A stretch of 64,000 bases of DNA from Myroides sp. JBRI-B21084 (GCF_030545015.1 NZ_CP120653.1:1364001-1428000); one strand, 5' to 3'; shown: positions 52,952-61,778, counted from the first letter of the stretch. Notes: generated by a model not told the origin, from the sequence alone. Translations and numbers: made by a program.

Positions 52952-54007
52952 TTATCGGTTTATTTGGGCAACAATGTTTTTAATGAGCAATGGTGGAATA
53001 CATTCGCCAATACATTTTCTAATAAGCAATTCGGGTGTATTGTCGGGAATATTCCAATCTTGTGGTAAAGACGACAATAACATAAGCTCCAACGGTGTTA
53101 AAACTCTTGCGTCTGAATAAGTTCCGTTTTTCAATTTCCTGCCTGGATGTACATTCAGTTGTGAACTGATTGCATCGTTTCGCATTGTAATTGTCGGTGC
53201 AGGTTCGTCCCAATTAATTCGTCTGTACGATGTATTGTAACTTTTAATTTTTTCTCCATTTGGTTTTACTGGAAAATATTTTTTGTTTTCAAAAGCAGTT
53301 TGTCCTGTTGGCGTGTGTTTCATCCATTGAACGTGGCTATCCGAATGTTTTCGGGCAAAGTGCCATTTTATTTTTGATTTTTGTCCTGCTTCAATGCTTG
53401 GTAAAAAGCCAATTTTTTCTTCTACTGTTATTTGCTTTTCAGATTTTAATGGTTGTCCCCATTTTTTGCCTTTTCGGTACAATTTTATGATTGCTCTTGT
53501 TCGTCTTTGAGCAACACCAAATTCAGCTGCATCATAAACATTGGCTTCAATGTTATATTCTTTCCCAAACAGAAGATTTAGAATTTCAACGACTTTTAGT
53601 TGTTGATTTTTGTAGGGTAAAATCAATTTAAAAAATGTCGGAACATTTTCAATCAGCACAAAGTCGGGCGATTTGAGTTTGATAAAATCAATGATTTTGA
53701 AAACAAGATAATTCCTTTCGTCATTGAGCATTTGCTCAATATTTCTGTTTTTTCCTGCTACGCTCATTCCTTGACAAGGCGGTGAAGCAATCAAAAAATC
53801 TAACTTTTCAGGCGTGTTTTTTACAAGTGTTCTGAAAACATTTTCGTCCAAAATACTACCTGCAATCATTTTAGAATTTGGGTATAATGCTTGATACAAT
53901 TCGGCTCTTTCCTGAACCAATTCGTTAGCGGCAACAATGTTTATTCCTACTTCATCAAAGTAAGTTTCCGCTATGCCTGCACTTGAAAATAGTGATGCTC
54001 CTACCAT
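52952..54007 (-). CDS. C5-cytosine DNA methyltransferase
   Basis: 351 residues. GASLFSSAGIAE (motif I), IASPPCQGMSVAG (motif IV, catalytic Cys), FVLIENVP (motif VI), FGVAQRRTRAI (motif VIII) and the late ECIPPLLIKNIV (motif X) are all present in order. Complete for the Dcm/M.HhaI family, with a ~100-residue target domain. Transcribed just after the controller gene (two bases apart), as expected if modification must precede restriction. Confidence 0.9.
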   Translation of the reverse strand: MVGASLFSSAGIAETYFDEVGINIVAANELVQERAELYQALYPNSKMIAGSILDENVFRTLVKNTPEKLDFLIASPPCQGMSVAGKNRNIEQMLNDERNYLVFKIIDFIKLKSPDFVLIENVPTFFKLILPYKNQQLKVVEILNLLFGKEYNIEANVYDAAEFGVAQRRTRAIIKLYRKGKKWGQPLKSEKQITVEEKIGFLPSIEAGQKSKIKWHFARKHSDSHVQWMKHTPTGQTAFENKKYFPVKPNGEKIKSYNTSYRRINWDEPAPTITMRNDAISSQLNVHPGRKLKNGTYSDARVLTPLELMLLSSLPQDWNIPDNTPELLIRKCIGECIPPLLIKNIVAQINR

Positions 54008-54009
54008 AG

Positions 54010-54336
54010 TTAAAACTTGAGTGTACTTTGTTGTTGGTTTTTAATTCTCATATATTTTGCTTTCTCTTCAGCAGCTAAAAACAGCTTTTGAGTTTCTTCC
54101 TCCGGATAAATTAGTTCTGCAATTCTTTCACTTAAATACTCGTGTTCTAATTTTTTTAAGTCAAGATTGAAAAATGATGAAAGTTTGGGTATTATTTCAG
54201 ACGGAACATTTCTTTTACCGTTTTCAATTTTTGATAGGGTAGATTGGTCTATATCTAAAGCAGCAGCAAGTTTAGTTAATGTCAAGCCATTATCTATTCT
54301 TAGTTTGTGAATGTATTCGCCAAATGTTTCTTTCAT
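54010..54336 (-). CDS. XRE-type controller (C) protein of the restriction system
   Basis: 108 residues. Residues 8-60 form an XRE helix-turn-helix (LRIDNGLTLTKLAAALDIDQSTLSKIENGKR). First gene of the restriction operon; it is preceded by a near-perfect promoter overlapped by an inverted repeat, as in C-protein autoregulation. Longer than classic C proteins by a C-terminal helical tail. Likely delays nuclease expression after the cassette enters a new host or position. Confidence 0.8.
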   Translation of the reverse strand: MKETFGEYIHKLRIDNGLTLTKLAAALDIDQSTLSKIENGKRNVPSEIIPKLSSFFNLDLKKLEHEYLSERIAELIYPEEETQKLFLAAEEKAKYMRIKNQQQSTLKF

Positions 54337-54360
54337 AATCTTGAAATTTATTTCTTGACA

Positions 54361-54400
54361 CTTTTGGCAAATTTAGTCATTCTGCTTCTGATGCCAAAGT
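54361..54400 (-). promoter_or_regulatory. Promoter with overlapping operator of the restriction operon
   Basis: On the - strand: TTTG (54395-54398), exactly 19 bp, then TAAATTTG (54368-54375), a perfect match to the Bacteroidota sigma consensus. TTTGGCA (54363-54369) and its complement TGCCAAA (54392-54398) form an inverted repeat that covers both boxes, a plausible controller-protein operator. Confidence 0.6.
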
Positions 54401-54455
54401 TTTTAGCAAAATTTCTGTCAATGTTCGGGTGGTGGGTGGGCTTGGGAGCGTTGGG

Positions 54456-54520
54456 GTAAAATTAAATGTGGTGCAAATGCTTTGGCTTTGTGTGTCGGCT
54501 TGCACCTCTTTTAATTTTAC
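54456..54520. repeat. Bulged palindrome P2
   Basis: GTAAAATTAA-ATGTG-GTGCAA pairs with TTGCAC-CTCTT-TTAATTTTAC, the box order reversed relative to P1, but the same TTTGGCTTTGTG loop. Just inside the 5' end of the large cassette. Confidence 0.6.
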
Positions 54521-54588
54521 GAAGCGTTGGTAATTTTCTTCTTTTGGTCAGAATGTTGAATGTTTGCAGGCTGTTCGTTAGGGTTGCA

Positions 54589-54718
54589 GATAACGTTTTG
54601 CGGCTTGGCGAAGGGCGGGCTTTTTAGCACAAAAGTTCATACGAAGCACAAATGTTCGGGCTTGCACAAATGTTTCTACGAAGCACGAAACCCCGCCTTT
54701 TGCCAAACCGCTGTTAGC
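54589..54718 (-). repeat. attC 38
   Basis: GCGGCTTGGCGAAGGGCGGG pairs with CCCCGCCTTTTGCCAAACCGC. Cores GATAAC and GTTAGC. Confidence 0.85.
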
Positions 54719-55970
54719 TGCTGGCTTTCTTGTTGTTGTCATAAATGTGTCTTGTGTCTATATCTTTGTCAGGATACATTGTTGCTTTAGAAATGTTGGC
54801 TTCAGTAAGCTTCTGAACAATATAATCTGATAGGTCTTTATTTATATTGTAGCATTCACAAAACCTGTAGTCATCAGGTTCACTCTCGAGTTTAGCCTCG
54901 CTGTATTGTTCATTTCCTATTACTTCTAAGGGTTTTGAAAAATCTGCATTCCAAGTAAAAACTCCTTCTTGTCTTTTAATATTTTCACTATTTGTCAATG
55001 AAAAAGCTATGCCTGATTCAAAATCATTGTCGCTAAAAAAACTAAGTGGAATATTTACCATATGCTCAATTTTTGTCATGTGCTTTACTAAACCTGCTCC
55101 GTTCAATCTGTTCTTGTCAAAAAAACTTCGTTTCTTGAAGTGAGTTTCCATCTCTTTTTGTTGTTCTTCGTCTTTTGCTATTTGGGCTATTAGTCCAAGT
55201 TTCAATTGTTCACCAACAGTTTGTAAACTTTCATTTAAGAGTGTTCTCATACCACCACTATCAAAATGCTCCTCCTCAATAAAGTAAACGCTAAAATATT
55301 TGTCAATTTCTCTCGGACTTTCATAATTTTCAAGTCCGTCAACACCGAAGAACAGTGCTGTTTTAAAATTATATGTCCAATCAAGTAAAGGTGTCGGGCA
55401 ATTGTGATGTTGTAAATATCCTAATACAGATATGTCATTGAGTGAATCCACATTAATTTCCTTTAGAATAGCTGAAATTTGATTTTCATATTCTTTGCGA
55501 CCATTCTCAATAATACCTTTTAAAAACGCTGGGTAATCTTCACCATTTTCATTCATTTTATCCCAAATCCAAAATCTTTGTAAGGTGCTGTAAAGTCTCC
55601 ACTTTGCTTCTCGTTGTCCTCTAAACAAAATATTCTTAGTGTCTTTGAACTTTTCTAAAAGTTCATCAACCTGTTCTTTTGTTTCAATTTTTTGTTGGTC
55701 AAAAAAAGTGCTTTTCTGTATGAAAGAACCATATTCTGCAATTTGATTGTCAATTTGTAAAGGTGGCAATGAATGTGAATGTAAAATTGCAAGCATAAAA
55801 GCGTTTAGTCTTGGTGTAATTGTTTCTGGTAAAGCTTTTCCGTTATTGTCAAATTTTACATTTATTAAATCTTGAAGCAAATCAACATCAAATATTCTTT
55901 GAACTCCACCTGTCCGTAGATATTCATTTGTCAACTGTATTTTTATGTCAAGGTTTGAAATTTCTCTCAT
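54714..55970 (-). CDS. FRG-domain protein
   Basis: Met at 55970 (MREISNLDIKIQ) preferred; the frame is open a further 26 codons into attC 39. About 418 residues. ILFRGQREAKWRLYSTLQRF is the FRG signature, followed by GYLQHHNCPTPLLDWTYNFKTALFFG, its second conserved block. FRG proteins recur near phage-defence genes; the biochemical role is unknown. Cytoplasmic. The stop TAA is the attC-core TAA at 54714-54716. Single gene of the cassette (GTTAGCTGC). Confidence 0.85.
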   Translation of the reverse strand: MREISNLDIKIQLTNEYLRTGGVQRIFDVDLLQDLINVKFDNNGKALPETITPRLNAFMLAILHSHSLPPLQIDNQIAEYGSFIQKSTFFDQQKIETKEQVDELLEKFKDTKNILFRGQREAKWRLYSTLQRFWIWDKMNENGEDYPAFLKGIIENGRKEYENQISAILKEINVDSLNDISVLGYLQHHNCPTPLLDWTYNFKTALFFGVDGLENYESPREIDKYFSVYFIEEEHFDSGGMRTLLNESLQTVGEQLKLGLIAQIAKDEEQQKEMETHFKKRSFFDKNRLNGAGLVKHMTKIEHMVNIPLSFFSDNDFESGIAFSLTNSENIKRQEGVFTWNADFSKPLEVIGNEQYSEAKLESEPDDYRFCECYNINKDLSDYIVQKLTEANISKATMYPDKDIDTRHIYDNNKKASS

Positions 55971-55995
55971 ATGTTGTGTCGGGTCTAAGCTTGCA

Positions 55996-56187
55996 GCTAA
56001 CGGAAAAAGGCTTGGCGCAGTGCGGGCTAAATTGGACGAAAAGTTCAATTCAGACCAAACGCAGCCAATGCTTTTTTCGTGGAACTAAGTTACAAAAAAA
56101 TGTGGAACGAAAAAGCAGTGGCGGCTAAATATTTCAAATCTTTCTAATTAGATTCAACCCCGCAATTGCGCCAAACCTATGTTACCT
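55996..56187 (-). repeat. attC 39 (long)
   Basis: AAGGCTTGGCGCAGTGCGGG pairs with CCCCGCAATTGCGCCAAACC. Cores GCTAAC and GTTACC. Related to attC 4. Confidence 0.85.
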
Positions 56188-56196
56188 GCAGTAGTT

Positions 56197-56790
56197 TTAT
56201 TCATTTTGTTTGGCTTGTTGAACATTGTGGTGTCCAATTAATTTATTTACTTTCTCGTTTCCATATTCTCTTATAAGTCCTGTATTTTGAAAAATAAATT
56301 CCTCAATAATTTTTTCACTTCTTTTTTTTCGGGAAAAACTTGCAAATAATTCTCCAATAAAGTAAAAGGGCACATTTATAATTCCACGAAAGGATAAAAA
56401 TCCTAAAGTTGCAGTTTTGATATAACTCTTTTTTCGGAGATTTTTTCCGCAAGATTCGCAGACAATTATTTCAGAATCAAAACTGGAATCCAACGCGGAA
56501 AGATAATGAATGTTAAAACCTTGAACATTATTGAACTTTCTCCCACATTCACTACATTCAGAATTTTGAATTTCTTTTTTCAAAATTTGTAATTCAACGC
56601 CTTTGAAAAAGTTCCTTTCTAATTTTATCCAATCAAGAAGCTTTTTGTCAAGATTCCGTCTAAGAATTTCTGATTCAAGAATTGGAATAGCATCCTCACG
56701 TAAACTTTTGCTTTCATTCATTGCAAGATTCACGATTTTTTGGTCGTTAAATTTCTTGTAGGCTTCAGTTAATTCTTCTGTTGTGAGCAT
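56197..56790 (-). CDS. Zinc-ribbon protein, unknown
   Basis: 197 residues. A helical N-terminal part is followed by a zinc ribbon: CSECGRKF (~79-86) and CESCGKNLR (~110-118). A short hydrophobic stretch (~125-150, GFLSFRGIINVPFYFIGELFASF) may be membrane-associated. No family recognised. Single gene of the cassette (GTTACCTGCA). Confidence 0.6.
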   Translation of the reverse strand: MLTTEELTEAYKKFNDQKIVNLAMNESKSLREDAIPILESEILRRNLDKKLLDWIKLERNFFKGVELQILKKEIQNSECSECGRKFNNVQGFNIHYLSALDSSFDSEIIVCESCGKNLRKKSYIKTATLGFLSFRGIINVPFYFIGELFASFSRKKRSEKIIEEFIFQNTGLIREYGNEKVNKLIGHHNVQQAKQNE

Positions 56791-56808
56791 CGTTTTAATA
56801 CTATTGCA

Positions 56809-56938
56809 GGTAACGTTTTGCAGCTACCCGAAGGTGGCGATTTCGAAGCACTTCACTGTCAACCAAGCACAAACTTTGATAGAAGCACAAAACTTGATTT
56901 AACCACTGAACCGCCACTTTAGGGTAGGTGCTGTTACC
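56809..56938 (-). repeat. attC 40
   Basis: GCAGCTACCCGAAGGTGGCG pairs with CGCCACTTTAGGGTAGGTGC. Cores GGTAAC and GTTACC. The inner arm differs from the other families. Confidence 0.8.
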
Positions 56939-58043
56939 TGCTGTTATTTTCATTCATTAAGTTGTCAAATAGTCGTGATTTTAAGAATTTCTCAAAAGTC
57001 ATTTCTTTATAGTTGACATTTTTGGAAAGTGTTTCATATCTATGAATTAAGTCTTTCGCTGAACTTTTATTGATTACAATTATTTCATTTTCGGGATTAA
57101 AGTGTCTCTTTACCAAAGCACGGATATGAACGTCAGCTTCAGGAAATGAATAACCAATAAATACTAATTTTTTAGCTCCACGTATTGTATAGCCTGCTTC
57201 TTCGTATAGTTTGTTAAAAATAAAGTTGTTGTTGGTTTTTAAATGCGAAGGGACTTGTATTAATGAAGTCAATTTATGTCCGTCAAAAGGGCAAGTTGTA
57301 ATTTGACTTTCAGTAAATGACTCAAAAGTATCAGTTTTAAGGTTAATTCTATGTTGCCAAGGTGTCAGACCCACTTGAGCACAACAATTACAATACTTCC
57401 AATTTAAACTTCCGTGAATTTTTATAAGTTTTGTCCTGATTGGTGTTTGTTCACCAAATTGGGTTACCGGTCTATTAGGATTTTCCCACCAATCAAAAGG
57501 TGTTATGTTGTTTGGGTATCGGAAGTTTATTAGGTCAATGCAATAATCAACTAAATAATCACTGTAAATTTTGTCAAAAGCTTCGTCAATTAGTGTGTCA
57601 TAATTAGTTGTAATTACACCAATTTGTTTTCTGTTTGTTCTGATTGTTTCCCAAAATTGTCTAAAATTTTCACTTGTCTTGGTTTTGCTACTGATTACAT
57701 AGTGAAGTATTTTAGTCAGGTTGGATTTTAATTTAATCAATTCTGTTATTGTCCATTTACTTGATAAGCTAAAAGAGTTATTTAGGTGAAAGTCTATAAA
57801 TCCAAATACTTCTTCAAGTGTGGGTAGTTTTCCATTAATCGAAAAATTTTCTTGTAAAAACTCTCTAATCTGTTTTCCTGGTTCCGATTTGGTTATTTGT
57901 AAGTCGTCATTATTCAAAATTATTGGAATAATGTCGGATTGTATTGGTATTCCGTCAGGGTATGAAGAACCTGCACCAAAAATGAAAACTAATTCAGGTT
58001 GGTCATTCTGTAATGGTAATATGTTGTCCTGTCGTGTCGTCAT
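56934..58043 (-). CDS. SIR2-family NAD-dependent protein
   Basis: 369 residues. FIFGAGSSYPDGIP (NAD-binding loop), ITTNYDTLIDEAF, IKIHGSLNW (catalytic His) and FIGYSFPEAD define the SIR2 fold. A zinc site is likely (CNCCAQ ... CPFDGH). Bacterial SIR2 proteins of this type often deplete NAD+ as abortive-infection effectors. It has no visible partner in its cassette. The stop TAA is the attC-core TAA at 56934-56936 (core GTTACCTGCT). Confidence 0.85.
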   Translation of the reverse strand: MTTRQDNILPLQNDQPELVFIFGAGSSYPDGIPIQSDIIPIILNNDDLQITKSEPGKQIREFLQENFSINGKLPTLEEVFGFIDFHLNNSFSLSSKWTITELIKLKSNLTKILHYVISSKTKTSENFRQFWETIRTNRKQIGVITTNYDTLIDEAFDKIYSDYLVDYCIDLINFRYPNNITPFDWWENPNRPVTQFGEQTPIRTKLIKIHGSLNWKYCNCCAQVGLTPWQHRINLKTDTFESFTESQITTCPFDGHKLTSLIQVPSHLKTNNNFIFNKLYEEAGYTIRGAKKLVFIGYSFPEADVHIRALVKRHFNPENEIIVINKSSAKDLIHRYETLSKNVNYKEMTFEKFLKSRLFDNLMNENNSR

Positions 58044-58054
58044 TTATAATAGCA

Positions 58055-58185
58055 GGTAACGTTTTGCGGCTTGGCGTAGTGGCGGTTTTTTAGCACAAAA
58101 GTTCAATCGAAGAACTGCACTTGAACCTACCGCAAAACTGTCATACGAAGCACTACACCCGCCATTACGCCAAACCGCTGTTAGG
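58055..58185 (-). repeat. attC 41 (family A)
   Basis: GCGGCTTGGCGTAGTGGCGG pairs with CCGCCATTACGCCAAACCGC. Cores GGTAAC and GTTAGG. Confidence 0.85.
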
Positions 58186-58216
58186 TGCTGGCGTTCTTGT
58201 CCTATGTTGTTGTTCG

Positions 58217-59311
58217 TCATTTTCCGCTTTTCCTTCTGTTGTCGTCCCTGCACAACATTTGACAATTTTCAGCACTTGTCTGTCCGCCTAAATGCCAAGG
58301 TGTAATGTGGTCGGCTTCCATTTCGTTTAGTTCAAATTTCTCACCGCACTTTACACAAATTCCTTGTTGTCTTTCGTATGCTTCTCGTTTCTGATTGTCA
58401 GTAAATGAACGAATATTTAAAAACCTTTCTTTGCGTGTCAAAACGTATTCGTAAATACCTTTTTTGTTGGTTACGTCTTCGTCTTGCATTAGTTTGGTGA
58501 TTTCTTCTTCAAGTTTCTTGTGGTCAAATTTTTGGTCTTTGAATTGGTTGTAAAGAAAACCCCATTGTAAACCTTTCATTTCCTTGCGATACTTTGGAAA
58601 AATTGCTTTTACCCAATTTATGACGCTTTGAAAATACAACCACAAGTCATTTGCGTTTGGCTCGTGTTGTTGTTTAGCCATATAGTTTTTAATGCCGTCA
58701 TCACTATTGTCGCCACAAATCCAACCAATAACTGTTTCTAAATAATCTTGTCTAATTGCAACACCGTTCATATAGTCACCGCCTAAACCATAAGCAGCAC
58801 AACTATTTTTACTAAAATATCTTTTTGCATCTGAAACCCACGAACCTGAATAAACAGCATTTCTTAATTCTTGGTCGGTTAGTTTTTCTCCTGCAATGTT
58901 GATTGTCTTGAACCACTCCAATTTTTCACTGTCTTCACCGCTACACAGATAAACCATCAGTTTGTAGTTTAAAATCTGTTCTTGTTCGTCCTTTTGAAGA
59001 TTGTGGAAGTATCGGCTTTTATATGCAAAATCTCCTTCAACAAATTGACTTATTGAAATTGTTCGTTGCTGTCCGTCAATTACTTCAAAGTTTTCATCTT
59101 CACGAACTGCCCAATACATTACATTCAAAGGGAAGTCCTTTGTAATGGTGTCTATTACTGCTTCACGCTGTTTCTCTTTGTAAATAAATTCTCGTTGATA
59201 GGGTGGTCGAATGTCTAATTTGCCACCATAACCAACAACTCCGTTTTCTTGGTTGTCTTCGTAACCATTTGTAAGGTCTCGGACTGTTATTTCTTTAAGT
59301 TCTATTTTCAT
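58217..59311 (-). CDS. DUF262-HNH endonuclease paired with an EcoRI-type methylase
   Basis: 364 residues. DUF262 N-terminus (IRPPYQREFIY; ENFEVIDGQQRTISISQF), then a helical region and a C-terminal HNH domain: CVKCGEKFELNEMEADHITPWHLGG, CQMLCRDDNRRK, with a zinc CxxC and the DH catalytic pair. Overlaps the end of the upstream methylase by ATGA (59308-59311). Likely the nuclease of this system, in place of an EcoRI-type enzyme. Confidence 0.8.
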   Translation of the reverse strand: MKIELKEITVRDLTNGYEDNQENGVVGYGGKLDIRPPYQREFIYKEKQREAVIDTITKDFPLNVMYWAVREDENFEVIDGQQRTISISQFVEGDFAYKSRYFHNLQKDEQEQILNYKLMVYLCSGEDSEKLEWFKTINIAGEKLTDQELRNAVYSGSWVSDAKRYFSKNSCAAYGLGGDYMNGVAIRQDYLETVIGWICGDNSDDGIKNYMAKQQHEPNANDLWLYFQSVINWVKAIFPKYRKEMKGLQWGFLYNQFKDQKFDHKKLEEEITKLMQDEDVTNKKGIYEYVLTRKERFLNIRSFTDNQKREAYERQQGICVKCGEKFELNEMEADHITPWHLGGQTSAENCQMLCRDDNRRKSGK

Positions 59312-60369
59312 TTTTGCACTTTCTTGTTTTTGATAACTATTCTGTCATACAATCTTTTGAATGTTCCGTCTCCGTTGTCTAAATAAAATCGTGGGCCACC
59401 TGCTGAATATGTTCCTTTTTCGGCAAACTTTGACATTGGAACACCAAGTGTGATACTTGAACCAATAATCACAAATTGTTCAGGATTGTATTTATCTAAA
59501 AAAGTTATCGGCACACCCATTTCTCCTTCATAGTCCACAGGAATATCTTTCACTTTACCGACTTCAATTGCATCATAATTGGCATATTTTGGATATTCTT
59601 CTTCGTTGCCATAATAATTTTTGTATAGAATTATGTCTTCGTGGCGTTTTGACATATCAAGATTTGTAAACCAATAGGTTGGCGTGCCAACACTGATATT
59701 TACAGCCCAATATTCTTTGCCTTCAACAACGTGTTTGTTAGCATCACTACAATACTTAGCGAATTTCTCTTTGTTGTCAATTAGAAAAAGTTGGGGTTTT
59801 GTAACACCTAGCCAAATTTTGTTGTCTTGAATATTTTTAAAAATCTCCTTGTATGTGATTGAGTTTCCGTTACCGATTATTAAAAATTTCTTGTCGTATT
59901 CAAGAAGTTGAGCTACATATTCACGGAACAGAGAAAAAGGCGGATTGGTAACAACAATGTCAGCTTGTTTTAAAAGTTCTATACATTCTTTGCTTCTAAA
60001 ATCTCCGTCACCTTTTAATTCTTTGATACCAATTTCGGCTGGGTCTGGAACCATATTTCCGTTTTTGTCGCCTTCATATACCAAATAAATTGCTTGTTCA
60101 GAATTGTTTTCACTGAACAAGTCCATACTTTTATTCTTGTAGCAAGTAGCAATGAGTTTTTTTAGTCCGAGTTTCTCAAAGTTATATGAGAAGAAATGAA
60201 AAAAGTTACTTACTCTCGGGTCGTCACAGTTGCAGTAAACTACTTTGTCTTTGAAGTGCTTTTTATAATGTTTTAGTTCTCGTTCAATGTCGGAAAGTTG
60301 AGTATAAAACTCATCATTCTTTGCTTTTGAAGCTTTATTGAAATTTGTATTTTTTGCTATTTCTGTCAT
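59308..60369 (-). CDS. EcoRI-type adenine-specific DNA methyltransferase
   Basis: 353 residues. The N-terminus KAKNDEFYTQLSDIERELKHY and DIVVTNPPFSLFREYV (motif IV NPPF) match the EcoRI methylase family. The rest (WFTNLDMSKRHEDI, IIGSSITLG) is also characteristic. It modifies adenine in an unknown target. First gene of a two-gene cassette (core GTTAGGTGC); a -7-like box lies 29 bp upstream. Confidence 0.85.
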   Translation of the reverse strand: MTEIAKNTNFNKASKAKNDEFYTQLSDIERELKHYKKHFKDKVVYCNCDDPRVSNFFHFFSYNFEKLGLKKLIATCYKNKSMDLFSENNSEQAIYLVYEGDKNGNMVPDPAEIGIKELKGDGDFRSKECIELLKQADIVVTNPPFSLFREYVAQLLEYDKKFLIIGNGNSITYKEIFKNIQDNKIWLGVTKPQLFLIDNKEKFAKYCSDANKHVVEGKEYWAVNISVGTPTYWFTNLDMSKRHEDIILYKNYYGNEEEYPKYANYDAIEVGKVKDIPVDYEGEMGVPITFLDKYNPEQFVIIGSSITLGVPMSKFAEKGTYSAGGPRFYLDNGDGTFKRLYDRIVIKNKKVQK

Positions 60370-60397
60370 TATGTCGTTTACTTTTTTCTTTCGGTTT

Positions 60398-60405
60398 CAA
60401 AGTTA
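60398..60405 (-). promoter_or_regulatory. Possible -7 box of the EcoRI-type methylase operon
   Basis: TAACTTTG on the - strand fits TAnnTTTG, 29 bp before the start codon. No TTTG lies 19 bp upstream, so this is a weak call. Confidence 0.3.
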
Positions 60406-60467
60406 ATATTTCGTTCTTCTGTCTGTCCGTTTTTGGTTGCGGTGTCGTCTTTTACGCTTGCACCTAA

Positions 60468-60625
60468 CGGGGCGGCGGCTTTGCGAAGTTCTTTTTCCGA
60501 GCAAGCTCGGAGAAAGGATTTAGCAAAATCGCATGATGTGCGAAGTTCGCGAAGCGACAAGCGCATCGTGCGGTGTAGGCGCCGCCCCGATGTGGCGAAA
60601 GGAGCGTAAGCGGATTTCGCCACAT
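60468..60625 (-). mobile_element. 158-bp mini-cassette, copy 13
   Basis: Same plan, apex loop AA; consensus sequence. Confidence 0.8.
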
Positions 60626-60748
60626 CGGTTTGGGGCTTGGCGAAGTGGGGGATTAGAAGCACAAATGTTCAATAAACCACGAATGTTGATAGAAGTACAA
60701 ATGCTCAATTTACCACGTCTGCCCCCATTTTGCCAAACCCCTGTTAGC
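60626..60748 (-). repeat. attC 42
   Basis: GGGGCTTGGCGAAGTGGGGG pairs with CCCCCATTTTGCCAAACCCC. Right core GTTAGC. Confidence 0.85.
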
Positions 60749-60760
60749 TGTAGCTTTTAC

Positions 60761-61411
60761 TCATTTTTTCTTCTTTTTTAAGTCTGATAAATTATCCACC
60801 AATACACAATTTTTCATAAGAACATTCATCATAAGTCCGTCACACTTACCTTGAAAAGTTACTCTCATTCCTTTTTGAAGTTGAGAAGCTGTGTTTTTGT
60901 CGTCAAAGAAACACTGTACATCTCTAAACATTTGGTCACCTTCAAGAATTACATAAATGTCGTCCATTATGTCTTTCTTAATATCACGAACTGTTCCTTC
61001 AACAAAGAATGTTTTTCCTTTGAAGTTTTCGTCTGCTTTTACTTCATTCTCGTCATAACTTGCTGTCAAGTTTGGTGCTTTGATTGTTTGGTCTTCTCTT
61101 TCCTTGATTGCAATTAGATTTTTTTCGTTTTCAATACTGTCAAGTTGTTGTTGTGTCATTGCAGGTTTATTTTCTGCAACTTTTTCAGTCGCAGTAGAAT
61201 TGTCTGCTGACGAATTTGTCGTTTTCTTGCCGTCAGAAGTCACTCCAAATAAAATGAAGGAAGCAACCAAAGAAATACCGTAAATCATTCCTGAACGCTT
61301 TTTGGTAGGTTCGTTTTTCTTATCCCAAAATAAACTTGTCTTGGGTGAAAAAAAGCCAATTACAAGTAATACCAAACTTGCTAAAATTAGAAGTGCGAAT
61401 AAATTTTCCAT
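60761..61411 (-). CDS. Membrane-anchored tRNA_anti-like OB-fold protein
   Basis: 216 residues: two N-terminal helices (about 3-22 and 43-60), a Ser/Thr/Lys-rich linker, then a tRNA_anti-like OB fold (about 115-205: ASYDENEVKADENFKGKTF, VEGTVRDIKKDIMDDIYVIL, MRVTFQGKC). The family occurs in Bacteroidota proteins without known function. First of the two genes in the - direction is the small membrane gene upstream (61421-61693). Probably extracytoplasmic OB domain. Confidence 0.75.
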   Translation of the reverse strand: MENLFALLILASLVLLVIGFFSPKTSLFWDKKNEPTKKRSGMIYGISLVASFILFGVTSDGKKTTNSSADNSTATEKVAENKPAMTQQQLDSIENEKNLIAIKEREDQTIKAPNLTASYDENEVKADENFKGKTFFVEGTVRDIKKDIMDDIYVILEGDQMFRDVQCFFDDKNTASQLQKGMRVTFQGKCDGLMMNVLMKNCVLVDNLSDLKKKKK

Positions 61412-61420
61412 ATGTTTAAA

Positions 61421-61693
61421 TTATTTTTTTGCTCTTGTTAGTAAAACGAAAATTCCTAAAATCACATCACCTGCAACCCAAATGAAAATTATCATCATTG
61501 CTCCAAGTCCTGTTCCAATTGCAGCACCTGCTTGTGCTGCATCACTTCCTGCTTCTGCAACTTGTTTAGAAGCTCCACCTACACCAACTACCATCCAAAG
61601 TAGCATTAGTAAGTTAAATCCAATAAATGTCCATTTGATAAGTTTTCCAAAGAAACTTCTTTGAGGTTTTTTTTCTGAAATCTGTTGTTCCAT
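61421..61693 (-). CDS. Small two-helix membrane protein
   Basis: 90 residues: a basic N-terminus (QQISEKKPQRS), two hydrophobic segments (about 18-38 and 60-84) and an Ala/Gly-rich linker with GSDAAQAGAAIGTGLG. First gene of a two-gene cassette with the OB-fold protein nine bases downstream (core GTTAGCTGTA). No family recognised; possibly a partner in the same membrane complex. Confidence 0.6.
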   Translation of the reverse strand: MEQQISEKKPQRSFFGKLIKWTFIGFNLLMLLWMVVGVGGASKQVAEAGSDAAQAGAAIGTGLGAMMIIFIWVAGDVILGIFVLLTRAKK

Positions 61694-61778
61694 TTTTTAA
61701 TTGTTTTATTGTTTTGCTTACTCTAGTCGGTTTTCAGCTTCCCCGTTTTGCTGTGTTTAGGGTTTCTCCAAAGTTACA

